From Amycolatopsis marina (GTDB lineage Bacteria > Actinomycetota > Actinomycetes > Mycobacteriales > Pseudonocardiaceae), in assembly GCF_900111885.1 (NCBI RefSeq), contig NZ_FOKG01000030.1:1-64000 (forward strand): a stretch of 64,000 nt of DNA. The letters are read 5' to 3'. Under the pieces are notes generated by a model. That model made no database searches, had not been told where the DNA came from, and was given only the letters and a program-made list of their open reading frames with translations. The first letter of the stretch is position 1, and every line of letters starts with the position of its first letter. The translations under genes were made by a program, and so were the position numbers. Shown here piece by piece: positions 8,080 to 17,962 of this stretch.

Positions 8080-9843
8080 ATGGACAACCTCGCCGTTCTC
8101 AGCGCGGTGGCGCTGGCGCCGATCGCGATCATCGGGATACTGCTCGTCGGCCTGCGCTGGCCCGCGAAGTACGCCATGCCGATCGGGTTCGTCGTGGTCG
8201 TGCTGGCCGCGGCCTTCGTCTGGGACGTCGACGCCGTTGTCATCGCCGCCTCCAGCGTGGAGGGACTGATCCTCGCTGTCGGCCTGCTCTACATCGTCTT
8301 CGGCGCGCTGCTCCTGCTCGGCACGCTGAGCAAGAGCGGGGCGATGGCCTCGATCAGGGCCACCTTCACCGACATCAGCCCCGACCGCCGGATCCAGGCG
8401 ATCATCATCGGCTGGCTGTTCGGCAGCTTCATCGAGGGCGCGTCCGGCTTCGGAACCCCCGCCGCCGTGGTGGCTCCGCTGCTGCTCGCGCTCGGCTTCC
8501 CCGCAATGGCCGCGGTCATGGTCGGACTGGTCATCCAGAGCACGCCGGTCACGTTCGGCGCGGTCGGCACCCCGATCCTGGTCGGGGTCAACGACGGCCT
8601 CGCCGGCAGCAGCGCCGTCGAGGACCGGGTGTCGGTGCTCGGGATCGACATGCCCGAGTACGTCTCCCGTATCGCCCTCGACGCGGCGATCATGCACGCG
8701 ATCATCGGCACCCTGATCCCGCTGTTCCTGGCCTGCATGCTGACCGGGTTCTTCGGTGAACGCCGCCGGTTCGGCGAGGGCCTGAAGGTGTGGCGGTTCG
8801 CGTTGTTCGCCGCGTTCGCGATGACGGTCCCCTACGTGACGGTCGCCGCGCTGCTCGGCCCCGAGTTCCCCGCGCTGCTCGGCGGGCTCATCGGCCTGAC
8901 CATCGTGGTCACCGCGGCCCGTCGCGGGCTCTTCCTGCCCGAGCGGCCGTGGGACTTCCCGGCGCGCGAGCGCTGGGAGGACCGCTGGACCGGCAATGTC
9001 CAGCCGGACAGCGAGGTCGTCGGCAGGACGATGCACCCGTTGCGGGCCTGGGCGCCGTACCTGCTCGTCGCTGCGCTGCTGGTGCTCACCAGGACGGTCA
9101 CGCCGGTGAAGGAGTTCCTCACCGGCCTTTCGATCGACTTCGACGCCATCTTCGGCACCGAGGTCGCGGAAAGCCTGCAGCCGTTCTACCTGCCCGGGTT
9201 CATCCTGGTCGTCGCGAGTGTCAGCGCCTATGCCCTGCACCGGATGAGCGGTACGCAGATCCGGGCCTCGTGGCAGGTGGCGGGAAAGCAGATCGCGGGC
9301 GCCGCCGTCGCCCTGCTGTTCGCCCTCCCGCTCGTGCGGATCTTCATCAACTCCGAGATCAACGGCGCCGGTTACGAGAGCATGCCGCTCACGCTCGCCG
9401 ACGGCGCGGCCTCCATCGCAGGCGACGCATGGCCCCTGCTGGCACCGTGGATCGGCGCTCTCGGCGCCTTCGTCGCGGGCAGCAACACGGTGAGCAACCT
9501 GATGTTCTCGTTGTTCCAGTTCTCCACCGGCGAGCAGATCGGCGCCGCACCCGAAACGGTCGTGGCATCGCAGGCGGTCGGCGGCGCGGCGGGCAACATG
9601 ATCACCGTGCACAACGTCGTGGCCGCATCGGCGACGGTTGGCCTGCTCGGGCGGGAAGGCGACCTGATCCGCAAGACCATCTTCCCGATGATCTACTACT
9701 GCCTCTCGGCGGGAGCACTCGGTTTCGTGCTGGTCAACGGACCCGGACTGAACGCGGGCACCGTGCTGCTCGTGCTCATCGGCGCGGCACTCGCGCTGAT
9801 CATCCTGCGGCTGCGCAAGCAGGCGAACGTCCCGGCAGAATGA
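8080..9843 (+). CDS. lldP: L-lactate permease family transporter
   Basis: A 587-residue polytopic membrane protein of the lactate permease family (LctP/LldP), with about 13-14 hydrophobic segments across its length. Conserved family blocks seen are EGASGFGTPAAV near residue 125, STPVTFGAVGTPI near 160 and a C-terminal AAGNMITVHNVVAASATVG. It imports L-lactate or glycolate with protons. The ATG at 8080 follows GAAGGGTGG; an in-frame ATG at 8047 is less likely. Its stop overlaps the next start as ATGA. No lactate dehydrogenase is adjacent, so its partner enzyme is elsewhere. Confidence 0.93.
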   Translation: MDNLAVLSAVALAPIAIIGILLVGLRWPAKYAMPIGFVVVVLAAAFVWDVDAVVIAASSVEGLILAVGLLYIVFGALLLLGTLSKSGAMASIRATFTDISPDRRIQAIIIGWLFGSFIEGASGFGTPAAVVAPLLLALGFPAMAAVMVGLVIQSTPVTFGAVGTPILVGVNDGLAGSSAVEDRVSVLGIDMPEYVSRIALDAAIMHAIIGTLIPLFLACMLTGFFGERRRFGEGLKVWRFALFAAFAMTVPYVTVAALLGPEFPALLGGLIGLTIVVTAARRGLFLPERPWDFPARERWEDRWTGNVQPDSEVVGRTMHPLRAWAPYLLVAALLVLTRTVTPVKEFLTGLSIDFDAIFGTEVAESLQPFYLPGFILVVASVSAYALHRMSGTQIRASWQVAGKQIAGAAVALLFALPLVRIFINSEINGAGYESMPLTLADGAASIAGDAWPLLAPWIGALGAFVAGSNTVSNLMFSLFQFSTGEQIGAAPETVVASQAVGGAAGNMITVHNVVAASATVGLLGREGDLIRKTIFPMIYYCLSAGALGFVLVNGPGLNAGTVLLVLIGAALALIILRLRKQANVPAE

Positions 9844-11207
9844 CGGGCATGCTGCCTACCACCGAGCTAGCCCTGCTTCGCCGACTTGCCACCGAACAGG
9901 CGGCCAACCGCGCCCCCTCGCTCGTCGCAGCGGTGGTGCGTGACGGCGAACTGGTCTGGTCCGGGGCGCGCGGGTTCGTCGACGGCACCGGCGGCGAGCA
10001 GCCGGACGCCGACACGCAGTACCGGCTGGGCTCGATCACGAAGTCGCTCGTGGCCGCACTGGTGCTGCGCCTGCGGGACGAGGGCAGGCTGGAGCTGAAC
10101 GACCCGGTGGAGCGGCACCTGCCGGGTACCGCGTTCGGGGCGACGACGATCGCGCAACTGCTCGCGCACACCGGCGGCCTCACCGCCGAGTCACCGGGTT
10201 CGTGGTGGGAGCGCAGCGAGGGCGGGGACTGGTCCGCGCTGCAGGCCGGCCTCACCTCAGGCGAGGTCAAGCACCGTCCCGGCCGCCGCTTCCACTACTC
10301 AAACGTGGGCTACGGCGTGCTGGGCGAACTCGTGGCCCGGCTGCGTGGGACCAGCTGGCTGGCGGCGTTACGCGCCGAGATCACCGGTCCACTCGGGATG
10401 ACCAGGACGTCCCCGCACCCTGAGGGCCGGTACGCCCCCGGCTTGGCCGTGCACCCGTTCGCGGACGTCCTGCTGCCCGAGCCTTCACCGGACGCGGGCG
10501 CCATGGCACCGGCAGGCCAGCTGTGGTCGACGGTGAACGACCTGGCGCGCTGGACGACGTTCGTCGGCGGGCATACGGGCGACGTGCTGCACCCGGACAC
10601 GGTCGCCGAGATGCGCGAGGTCGCGGTGGTGGACGACGGCGACAGCTGGACCGCCGGATACGGCCTCGGTTTCCAGCTGGTTCGCGCGGGCGGGCGCAGG
10701 CTCGCGGGGCACACCGGCTCGATGCCCGGGTTCGTCTCCTGCTCGCTGATCGACCCGGCGACGAGCACGGGCGCGCTCGCGATGGCGAACTCGACCTCGG
10801 GAGTGGCGATCGTGCCGCTGGTGCTGGATCTGATCTCGATCGCCGACGACTACGAGCCGAGCCTGCCGCAGGAATGGCGGGCGACGTCCACGGACACCCG
10901 CCAGCTGGACCTCACCGGCCTGTGGCACTGGGGCCCGACCCCGTTCCACCTGCGGCTGCTGCCCGAGGGCGGGTTCAACCTCGCGCCTGCCGAGGGGCGT
11001 GGGCGCGCTTCCCGGTTCCGCCCGGTCGGCGAGGACGAGTGGCTCGGCCTCGACGGGTACTACGCGGGCGAGACGCTGCGGGTCGTGCGCGACTCCGACG
11101 GCAGGCCGCAACACCTGGACCTGGCGACGTTCATCTTCACGCGCACCCCCTACGACCCGGCTGCGCCGATTCCCGGTGGTGTCGACGAGAAGGGCTGGCG
11201 TCCCTGA
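9840..11207 (+). CDS. Serine beta-lactamase-fold hydrolase (class C / esterase type)
   Basis: A 455-residue protein of the beta-lactamase/penicillin-binding fold. The catalytic motifs are SITK (S65, K68), YSN (Y153, S154, N155) and HTG (291-293, in place of KTG). No signal peptide is seen, so it is probably cytoplasmic. The last 100 residues form an extra beta-rich domain common in related esterases and D-aminopeptidases. It is translationally coupled to the lactate permease (ATGA overlap at 9840), which hints at a substrate that yields a carboxylic acid, but that is speculation. Activity against beta-lactams should not be assumed. Confidence 0.88.
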   Translation: MTGMLPTTELALLRRLATEQAANRAPSLVAAVVRDGELVWSGARGFVDGTGGEQPDADTQYRLGSITKSLVAALVLRLRDEGRLELNDPVERHLPGTAFGATTIAQLLAHTGGLTAESPGSWWERSEGGDWSALQAGLTSGEVKHRPGRRFHYSNVGYGVLGELVARLRGTSWLAALRAEITGPLGMTRTSPHPEGRYAPGLAVHPFADVLLPEPSPDAGAMAPAGQLWSTVNDLARWTTFVGGHTGDVLHPDTVAEMREVAVVDDGDSWTAGYGLGFQLVRAGGRRLAGHTGSMPGFVSCSLIDPATSTGALAMANSTSGVAIVPLVLDLISIADDYEPSLPQEWRATSTDTRQLDLTGLWHWGPTPFHLRLLPEGGFNLAPAEGRGRASRFRPVGEDEWLGLDGYYAGETLRVVRDSDGRPQHLDLATFIFTRTPYDPAAPIPGGVDEKGWRP

Positions 11208-11291
11208 TCACGCTCCACACAGGCGTGGACGCGTCCCATATGACGGACATCTCTGCGCAGCCAGTGGACGCACCATGTCAGACTTGCGGCC

Positions 11292-12419
11292 ATGACCGAC
11301 GCCGCTGACTTGACCATCCCCGCCGACCTCAAACCCGCGGACGGCCGCTTCGGCTGTGGCCCCTCGAAGGTCCGCCCCGAGCAGCTCGCCAGCCTGGCCA
11401 CCGCCGGCGCCGCCGTGCTCGGGACCTCCCACCGGCAGAAGCCGGTGAAGTCCCTCGTCGGGCGCGTGCGGTCGGCACTGTCCGAGCTGTTCTCCCTGCC
11501 CGACGGCTACGAGGTCGTGCTCGGCAACGGCGGTACCACGGCATTCTGGGATGCGGCCGCGTTCGGTCTCGTGCGGGAAAGGGCACAGCACTTCACCTAC
11601 GGCGAGTTCTCCTCGAAGTTCGCCACGGTCACCAAGGGCGCCCCCTTCCTCGCCGACCCCATCGTCGTGTCGGCCGATCCGGGCAGTGCGCCGGAGATCG
11701 CCTATCAGGAGGGCGCCGACCTCGTCGGCTGGGCGCACAACGAGACCTCCACCGGCGTGGCCGTACCTGTGCGCAGGCCCGCGGGCAGCGAGAACGCACT
11801 CGTCGCGATCGACGCCACCTCCGGTGCCGGTGGGCTGCCGGTCAAGGCCGAGGAGTTCGACGTCTACTACTTCGCACCACAGAAGTCTTTCGCCTCCGAC
11901 GGCGGCCTGTGGCTCGCCCTCATGTCGCCCGCGGCGATCGAGCGAGTCGGCGAGATCGGCGGCTCCGACCGCTGGGTTCCCGAGTTCCTCTCGCTGCCCA
12001 CCGCGCTGGGCAACTCCCGCAAGGACCAGACGTACAACACCCCCTCGGTGGCGACGCTGTTCCTGCTGGCCGACCAGCTCGAATGGATGCTCGCGAACGG
12101 CGGACTCGACTGGGCGACCGCGCGGACGAAGGAGTCCTCGACTCGGCTGTACGAGTGGGCGGAGAAAACCGGCTACACGACTCCGTTCGTGGCAGACCCC
12201 GCCCTGCGGTCACAGGTCGTCGGGACGATCGACTTCGCCGAAGAGGTGGACGCCGCCGCCGTGGCGAAGACGTTGCGCACCAACGGGATCGTGGATGTCG
12301 AGCCGTACCGCAAGCTCGGCCGCAACCAGTTGCGCGTCGGCATGTTCCCCGCGATCGACCCGGACGACATCTCCGCACTGATCGCCTGCATCGAATGGGT
12401 CGTCGAGCGCCAGGGTTAG
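11292..12419 (+). CDS. serC: Phosphoserine aminotransferase
   Basis: A 375-residue PLP enzyme that converts 3-phosphohydroxypyruvate and glutamate to phosphoserine in serine biosynthesis. The actinobacterial form is clear from the start (LKPADGRFGCGPSKVRPEQL region), GNGGTTAFWDAA at about 78-90 and the PLP lysine K198 in APQKSFASDGG. Length fits the mycobacterial SerC (Rv0884c). It is followed by a perfect hairpin terminator and then sepH, the same neighbour as in M. tuberculosis (Rv0883c), although here the two genes are on one strand. Confidence 0.97.
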   Translation: MTDAADLTIPADLKPADGRFGCGPSKVRPEQLASLATAGAAVLGTSHRQKPVKSLVGRVRSALSELFSLPDGYEVVLGNGGTTAFWDAAAFGLVRERAQHFTYGEFSSKFATVTKGAPFLADPIVVSADPGSAPEIAYQEGADLVGWAHNETSTGVAVPVRRPAGSENALVAIDATSGAGGLPVKAEEFDVYYFAPQKSFASDGGLWLALMSPAAIERVGEIGGSDRWVPEFLSLPTALGNSRKDQTYNTPSVATLFLLADQLEWMLANGGLDWATARTKESSTRLYEWAEKTGYTTPFVADPALRSQVVGTIDFAEEVDAAAVAKTLRTNGIVDVEPYRKLGRNQLRVGMFPAIDPDDISALIACIEWVVERQG

Positions 12420-12422
12420 GCG

Positions 12423-12449
12423 CCACCATGGCCGGCACGGCCATGGTGG
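12423..12449 (+). terminator. Hairpin terminator after serC
   Basis: Perfect 12 bp stem: CCACCATGGCCG, loop GCA, CGGCCATGGTGG, followed by GGGATTTT. It separates serC from sepH. Confidence 0.85.
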
Positions 12450-12609
12450 GGGATTTTCGCGCCCACACTGGCCGTGTCGCCATGCGAATACCCCTCACCT
12501 GGGTCAACATCATGGTCGGATGGGTGACAACTCGGCGCGCCTCGCGCGTCAAGCCGACGCGCCGCCCTAACGTAGGCACCCACAAAGGTGAAGTATTCGG
12601 GAGGACGGC

Positions 12610-13491
12610 ATGCGGGCGCTACGGGTAGTGGGGCTACACGAGGACGGTAAGTCCATCGTGTGCGAAGACCCCGCGAGCCGTGACCGTTTCCTGCTGCCGG
12701 CCGACGAACGGCTTCGCGCGGCCGCCCGTGGTGACATCACTCGCCTCGGCCAGATCGAGATCGAGCTGGAGAGCCAGATGCGCCCACGTGAGATCCAGAC
12801 CAGAATCCGCAGCGGTGAGTCCGTGGAGCAGGTGGCGAGCAGCGCCGGTGTGCCCGTGCAGCGGGTCGAGCGGTTCGCCTACCCCGTGCTGCTGGAACGC
12901 TCCCGCACGGCCGAACTCGCCCAGCAGGCACACCCGATCCGCGAGGACGGGCCCGACGTGCAGACACTCGGCGAGATCGTCGCCTACGCGTTCGGCACCC
13001 GCGGCCAGGACTACACGCAGGCCACATGGGACTCCTGGCGCGGTGACGACGGCAGGTGGATCGTCGGGCTGCACTGGCAGGCAGGCCGGTCGGACAACCG
13101 CGCGCACTGGTCGTTCTCCCCCGGCGCGCACGGCGGCACGGTCGTCGCGCTGGACGAGCCGGCCGAGGCGTTGCTCGACCCGCACGCCCACCGGACGCCG
13201 CGCACCCTGCGATCGATCACACCTGACCACGCCGACAGCCCGGATCCGGACTCCGACCAGCCGATGTTCGACTACCACGGCACCGCTCAGCAGGGCGCGA
13301 CCGTGATCGAGGCACCGATCCCGGAGCCGGAAGAGGACGACACGACCGAGTTCCCGCGCATCCCGCCGGAGGAACAGGCCGAAGGCCGTGTGGCCCAGCA
13401 GAACCGGCCGGTCGCGAAGGGCAGGAAGGGTCACCCCACGGTTCCGGCCTGGGAGGACGTGCTGCTCGGGGTCCGCTCGCAACGCGGCTGA
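12610..13491 (+). CDS. sepH: Septation protein SepH
   Basis: A 293-residue DUF3071 protein. SepH in Streptomyces and mycobacteria binds FtsZ and promotes Z-ring assembly and sporulation septation. The conserved N-terminal domain starts MRALRVVGLHEDGKSIVCED and contains a helix-turn-helix-like segment at 66-85 (GESVEQVASSAGVPVQRVER); the middle holds the W/H-rich DUF3071 part, and the C-terminus (from about 195) is acidic and disordered. A GGAGG site lies 5 bases before the ATG. Position next to serC is conserved in actinobacteria. Confidence 0.95.
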   Translation: MRALRVVGLHEDGKSIVCEDPASRDRFLLPADERLRAAARGDITRLGQIEIELESQMRPREIQTRIRSGESVEQVASSAGVPVQRVERFAYPVLLERSRTAELAQQAHPIREDGPDVQTLGEIVAYAFGTRGQDYTQATWDSWRGDDGRWIVGLHWQAGRSDNRAHWSFSPGAHGGTVVALDEPAEALLDPHAHRTPRTLRSITPDHADSPDPDSDQPMFDYHGTAQQGATVIEAPIPEPEEDDTTEFPRIPPEEQAEGRVAQQNRPVAKGRKGHPTVPAWEDVLLGVRSQRG

Positions 13492-13506
13492 AGTCGCCGC
13501 GCACGG

Positions 13507-13884
13507 CTACCGCTGCTCGGGGTCCAGCCGCGCGATCAACTGTTTCGGCGCCACCATGCGGTACGCGTCGGCGACGATCTCCGCGATCTCGACCCAGTCG
13601 ACGTCCACATCGAGGCGTACGCCGAGCCAGCCCCGGTGCCCGACATAGGGCGGCCGGAAGAAGCGCTCCGGCTCCTGTGCGACCAGTTCCTCCTGCACAC
13701 CCTGGGGCGCGGGACACCAGAAGCCGAGCCGATCGTCATGATGGTGATCCGAGTACGTCACGAACGTCTTCTTCCCGCGCACGAACCAGGTCGGCTCACC
13801 GTGGCTGAGCCGTTCTGTCGCCTCCGGCAGCGCGAGGCAGAGCCTGCGCAGCGACTCGAGCGGATCCTGCTGATCGACCGACAT
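13507..13884 (-). CDS. MmcQ/YjbR-family protein
   Basis: A 125-residue protein of the MmcQ/YjbR (CyaY-like fold) family, recognised from LCLALPEATERLSHGEPTWF near the start and the C-terminal YRMVAPKQLIARLD. Members are small cytoplasmic proteins, suggested to bind DNA; the real role is unknown. I start it at the ATG 13884 because the 15 codons before it have no family similarity. It ends 15 bases from sepH, so the two are convergent with little room for a terminator. Confidence 0.85.
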   Translation of the reverse strand: MSVDQQDPLESLRRLCLALPEATERLSHGEPTWFVRGKKTFVTYSDHHHDDRLGFWCPAPQGVQEELVAQEPERFFRPPYVGHRGWLGVRLDVDVDWVEIAEIVADAYRMVAPKQLIARLDPEQR

Positions 13885-13938
13885 GGTTCGATTGTCCGGC
13901 CCGCACCGACAATCGCGGCCCGGACTCACCGCTCGGGG

Positions 13939-14574
13939 TCAGAATGCGATGACCAGGACGCCGATCCACGACGTGGCCACCCCTGCGGCGACGCCGAGTA
14001 CCACCCAGCGCAGGACCGGCAACTTGCGCGCGAGCCAGAGTGACGGTGCCAGCCCAAGGGTGACCACCAGTGCGGCGGCGACCGCGATCCAGCCTGCCGT
14101 TTCGGTGGCCAGCGTCGTCGCGAGCGCGAGCATCGCGACGACGGCGACCACGGCCACGAACGCCGCCACCAGCAGTCCGGTGCCCCATGGCGTCGGTTCC
14201 TCGCTCGGCTGACCGGGACCGAGGAAGCGCCGCAGCAGCCTCGAGCTTGCCGGGGGCCGCGCGGGCGGGGAAACCAGGAGCGGCTCGCTGGTCACCGGGT
14301 CGACGTAGGTGACCGGAGTCCCGACCGCGGCCGCGACGCGTCCCGCGAGCTGACGACCTCGCTGGGAGACCATCCTGGCCGCCTCGGGCTCGGCCTCTGC
14401 CTCGGTACTCGCCCGCCGCAACGCGGCCGCGACCCTGGCCCACTCCTGCAGTGCGTCGGCGAGGTCGATGGCGAGGGCGACCGATCGCAGATCGACTTCC
14501 CTGCCCTGCGCACCCAGAACCGCGCGCTCCCCCTCGACCCGAAGCTCCACTCGCTCACTCCCGTCCTGCACCAC
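13939..14574 (-). CDS. DUF2537-type membrane protein
   Basis: A 211-residue protein with a soluble N-terminal part (1-125, including a segment ELRVEGERAVLGAQGREVDL that resembles a small beta domain) and three transmembrane helices at about 131-158, 160-182 and 188-210. It corresponds in position to Rv0882 of M. tuberculosis, which is shorter (about 94 residues), so the N-terminal 110 residues may be lineage-specific or the GTG start at 14574 may be too early. It begins 14 bases after the SpoU methyltransferase and is cotranscribed with it. Function unknown. Confidence 0.7.
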   Translation of the reverse strand: MVQDGSERVELRVEGERAVLGAQGREVDLRSVALAIDLADALQEWARVAAALRRASTEAEAEPEAARMVSQRGRQLAGRVAAAVGTPVTYVDPVTSEPLLVSPPARPPASSRLLRRFLGPGQPSEEPTPWGTGLLVAAFVAVVAVVAMLALATTLATETAGWIAVAAALVVTLGLAPSLWLARKLPVLRWVVLGVAAGVATSWIGVLVIAF

Positions 14575-14588
14575 GACCGCAAATCAAT

Positions 14589-15434
14589 CTACCCACGATC
14601 GGCGAGCTCGTAGAACGCGACGGCGGCCGCTGTCGCGACATTGAGCGAGTCGACGTCGCCGGTCATGGGAATCCGGACGGCGACGTCCGCCGCGGCGATC
14701 GCCTCCTCGCTGAGCCCGGGCCCCTCCGCGCCGAGGAGCAGCGCCACCTTGCCGCCCGTACCGGCCGCCAGCTCGCGCAGTGACAGCGAGCCCGGCCTCG
14801 GTGTCAGCGCCGCGGTCCGGAATCCGTGCCCGCGCAGCAGTTCCAGTCCGGCAGGCCAGGGCTCCAGTTGCGCGAACGGCACCCGCAGCACGTTGCCCAT
14901 CGAGACACGCACACTGCGGCGATAGAGCGGATCGGAGCAGCGCGGGCCCAGCAGGACACCGTCGACGCCCAGTGCGGCGGCGTTGCGGAACAGGGCGCCG
15001 AGGTTCTCGTGATCGCCGACGCCCTCGAGAACCGCGACGGTACGGCTCTGCCGCGCGATCTCCTCCGCCGAGGGCAGCGCAGCTTTGTCCGCCACCGCCA
15101 GTACGCCCCGGTTGAGGTGGAAACCCACCACCCTGGCCATGGTGTCCGCCGAGGTCTCGTACACCGGCGCGGAAACGTCCGCGAGATCGACGGCGAGTTC
15201 CGCGATCCGCTTCGGCACGCCGAGCACGGCCCGCAACGGATACCGCGAGGCGAGCAGCCTCCGAACCACCACCGTGCCTTCGGCGATGACGAACCCGCGG
15301 CCTCCCGGACGGTCGGGCCTGCGGTCGGCGGTGGTGAGGTCGCGGAAGTCGTCGAGCCGCGTGTCGTCCGGGTCGTCGAGCCGGATCGGTTCGTGTGTCC
15401 TTTCCACCACACCGGCGAGTCTTCCATCCGCCAT
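14589..15434 (-). CDS. SpoU/TrmH-family RNA 2'-O-methyltransferase
   Basis: A 281-residue SAM-dependent methyltransferase of the knotted SPOUT class. The three family motifs are present: NLGALFRNAAALGVDGVLLG (motif 1), LLLGAEGPGLS (motif 2) and IPMTGDVDSLNVATAAAVA (motif 3). An N-terminal substrate-binding domain (about 1-120) resembles TsnR/RlmB relatives. It is the equivalent of Rv0881 next to DUF2537. Target is probably rRNA or tRNA ribose. Divergent from the GCS2 gene across 199 bases. Confidence 0.92.
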   Translation of the reverse strand: MADGRLAGVVERTHEPIRLDDPDDTRLDDFRDLTTADRRPDRPGGRGFVIAEGTVVVRRLLASRYPLRAVLGVPKRIAELAVDLADVSAPVYETSADTMARVVGFHLNRGVLAVADKAALPSAEEIARQSRTVAVLEGVGDHENLGALFRNAAALGVDGVLLGPRCSDPLYRRSVRVSMGNVLRVPFAQLEPWPAGLELLRGHGFRTAALTPRPGSLSLRELAAGTGGKVALLLGAEGPGLSEEAIAAADVAVRIPMTGDVDSLNVATAAAVAFYELADRG

Positions 15435-15633
15435 TCTGCCTGCTCCGGGGTACTCCGAACTCCGCTGCGGCCTGCGGCAAACAGACGATGGTCGCGCAGC
15501 GTTAACTCGAGGTGACAGACGGCACCAGTTTGGCCGCTAGCCGGGCGGGAACGTGTGTGTAACGGTTGTCCGCCGAGCAGTTCAGCGCCACGGGCCGCGG
15601 GGGGCCATGGCCGAGCAGAAGCGGGGATGCGCC

Positions 15634-17130
15634 ATGGGCGAAGACGTGTCGTCGGAACTGTTCAGAGCGCGTGACCGTGGTCGCTACCGGCGCAAGGTGC
15701 AACGCTGCCTCGACACCCTTGCGCGAATGCTCACCGAGGGCAGTTTCTCCTTTCCCCGCAGACACATCGGACTCGAGCTGGAACTGAACCTCGTGGACGA
15801 GTCGATGCAGCCGTCGATGTCCAACGCGATGGTGCTCGACGCGCTGGACAATCCTTCGTTCACCACGGAACTGAGTCAGCACAACCTGGAACTGAACGTG
15901 CCGCCGCGGCTACTCGCCGGGGAGTCGGCGTTGGAACTGGAGAGCGAGCTCAACGCCTACCTGGCGACCGCGGGCACGAAGGCGGCGGAGGCTGGGGCGG
16001 CGCTGGCCATGATCGGCATCCTGCCGACGCTCACGCAGGATCATTTCGACCAGAAATGGTTGACCAACAACGCGCGCTATTCGTTGCTCAACGACCAGAT
16101 CTTCGCTGCCAGAGGCGAACAGACCTTGTTGTCACTGGACGGCGCTGGTCTGCCGGGACAGAAGCCCGAGCGGCTGCGCTGCTATGCCGAGTCGATCCTG
16201 CCCGAGGCCGCGTGCACCTCCGTGCAGTTGCATCTACAGGTGGAGCCGGAGGAGTTCGCCGCGCACTGGAACGCCGCGCAGTGCCTGGCCGGCATTCAGG
16301 TGGCGATCTCGGCCAACTCGCCGTTCCTCCTGGGCAAGGCGCTCTGGCAGGAAACCCGGATCCCGCTCTTTCTGCAGGCCACCGACACCCGACCCGAGGA
16401 GCTGAAGAACCAGGGGGTCCGGCCGCGAGTGTGGTTCGGCGAGCGCTGGATCACCTCGATCTTCGACCTTTTCGAGGAGAACGTCCGCTATTTTCCCGGA
16501 CTGCTCCCGGAAACCGACTCGGAGGATCCGATCGAGGCACTCGACTCGGGGCAGACGCCAAAGCTCACCGAGTTGCGGCTGCACAACGGCACGGTCTGGC
16601 GATGGAACCGGCCCGTCTACGACGTGGTGGACTCCCAGCCACACCTGCGCATCGAGAACCGCGTGCTGCCCGCGGGGCCGACGGTGCTGGACGTGATGGC
16701 CAACGCCGCCTTCTTCTTCGGTGCGCAAAGGGCACTCGCCGAGGCGGAGCGTCCGATTTGGAGCCAGATGTCCTTCCAGGCCGCCGAGGAGAACCTCTAC
16801 GCGGGAGCACGAGGCGGCTTCGACGCCCAGCTGTACTGGCCGGGCATCGGCTGGATTCCACCGGACGAACTGGTCCTGCGCGTGCTGCTGCCGCTGGCCC
16901 ATGACGGTCTCCGCCGGTCGAAGGTGTCCGACGAGGCACGGGAGCGCTACCTCGGTGTCATCGAGCAGCGCTGCCTGGCCAAGCAGTCGGGCGCATCCTG
17001 GCAGCGGAAGTTCGTCGCCGACGCGCAGGAGGGTGGCGCCGACCGGAACTCCGCGCTGACGGCAATGCTCGCCAGCTACCTCCAGCTCTCCACGGAAGGA
17101 ACCCCGGTGCACACCTGGCCCTCCGCCTGA
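15634..17130 (+). CDS. Glutamate-cysteine ligase family 2 (GCS2) protein
   Basis: A 498-residue carboxylate-amine ligase related to EgtA/YbdK-type GCS2 enzymes. Catalytic-core signatures include LELELNLVDE near residue 50 and QLHLQVEPEEF near 200. The start at ATG 15634 (MGEDVSSELF) matches how homologues begin; upstream in-frame ATG and GTG codons have no similarity. It forms amide bonds between glutamate and an amine, but the substrate is not certain and ergothioneine genes are not nearby. About 200 bases upstream are shared with the divergent methyltransferase gene. Confidence 0.85.
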   Translation: MGEDVSSELFRARDRGRYRRKVQRCLDTLARMLTEGSFSFPRRHIGLELELNLVDESMQPSMSNAMVLDALDNPSFTTELSQHNLELNVPPRLLAGESALELESELNAYLATAGTKAAEAGAALAMIGILPTLTQDHFDQKWLTNNARYSLLNDQIFAARGEQTLLSLDGAGLPGQKPERLRCYAESILPEAACTSVQLHLQVEPEEFAAHWNAAQCLAGIQVAISANSPFLLGKALWQETRIPLFLQATDTRPEELKNQGVRPRVWFGERWITSIFDLFEENVRYFPGLLPETDSEDPIEALDSGQTPKLTELRLHNGTVWRWNRPVYDVVDSQPHLRIENRVLPAGPTVLDVMANAAFFFGAQRALAEAERPIWSQMSFQAAEENLYAGARGGFDAQLYWPGIGWIPPDELVLRVLLPLAHDGLRRSKVSDEARERYLGVIEQRCLAKQSGASWQRKFVADAQEGGADRNSALTAMLASYLQLSTEGTPVHTWPSA

Positions 17131-17344
17131 CTCGCCTGCCGAATGGTGCATGAGAAATGTGGTTAGCGAGGTCGTGGTGATCCGGGGAACTCGGTCGACG
17201 AAGTCCCGCTGTCGAGGCGGCAGGGCGTCAACCAGCAGAACTGGAAAGTCCCTGGGAGTCAGAGCCCTGGCGACTCGATCGCGGACCCGAGTTCTCAGAA
17301 AGACTCTGAACGGGTGCATGATGGAACCGGCGAGGAGGTGAGCA

Positions 17345-17962
17345 GTGCCCAAGATCATCGGTGGCTCGCTCGCCGAGCATCGCGAGCAGGTCCGCACGCG
17401 GGTTTTCGACGCGCTGCGCAGGCAGCTCTACGAACGCGGGTTCGAGGCCGTCACCCTGTCCGGCATCGCCGCGGAGGCCCAGGTCGGCCGGTCGGCGATG
17501 TACAACCACTTCCCGGACAAGCAGCACCTGCTCGTGGCCTTCGTCGAGGAGGAGGCGGCGCACTACGTCAGCCGGCTGCGGGCAGCCGTGGGCGCGGAGA
17601 CCGACCCCGTGGCGAAGCTCGCCACCTTCGTCCGGCTGCAGCTGCGCGTCCTCGCCGAGTACCACCTGCCACCCGGTGGCTCCCTCGACGCGACACTCGA
17701 CCCAGCCGCGTACCGCAGGGTGGCGGCCCACGCCGACCCGATCACCGAGCAGTTGCGGGAGATCCTCGCCGAGTGCGCACGGCAGGCTCTCCTCGCCGAC
17801 GAGGACCCCGAGGTGCTGCTGGGACTGATTACCGCGGCGCTCGGGAGCAGGCAGGTCGTCGACGTCCCCGCGGAGCGGCTGGAGGCCACGATCGAGGCCG
17901 CCGTGCGGTTCGTCCTTCGCGCGATCGGAGCAATTCCGCCCTCCACCGTGAAATTAGGCTAG
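17345..17962 (+). CDS. TetR-family transcriptional regulator
   Basis: A 205-residue regulator with HTH in residues 12-60 (VRTRVFDALRRQLYERGF then LSGIAAEAQVGRSAMYNHFP) and a C-terminal helical domain. It starts at GTG 17345 behind GAGGAGGTGA. Upstream, GTTCTCAGA and TCTGAAC halves (17292-17312) may be its own operator. Its last codons and stop overlap the iron box of the heme oxygenase gene, so the two are neighbours but the next gene has its own promoter. Ligand unknown. Confidence 0.87.
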   Translation: MPKIIGGSLAEHREQVRTRVFDALRRQLYERGFEAVTLSGIAAEAQVGRSAMYNHFPDKQHLLVAFVEEEAAHYVSRLRAAVGAETDPVAKLATFVRLQLRVLAEYHLPPGGSLDATLDPAAYRRVAAHADPITEQLREILAECARQALLADEDPEVLLGLITAALGSRQVVDVPAERLEATIEAAVRFVLRAIGAIPPSTVKLG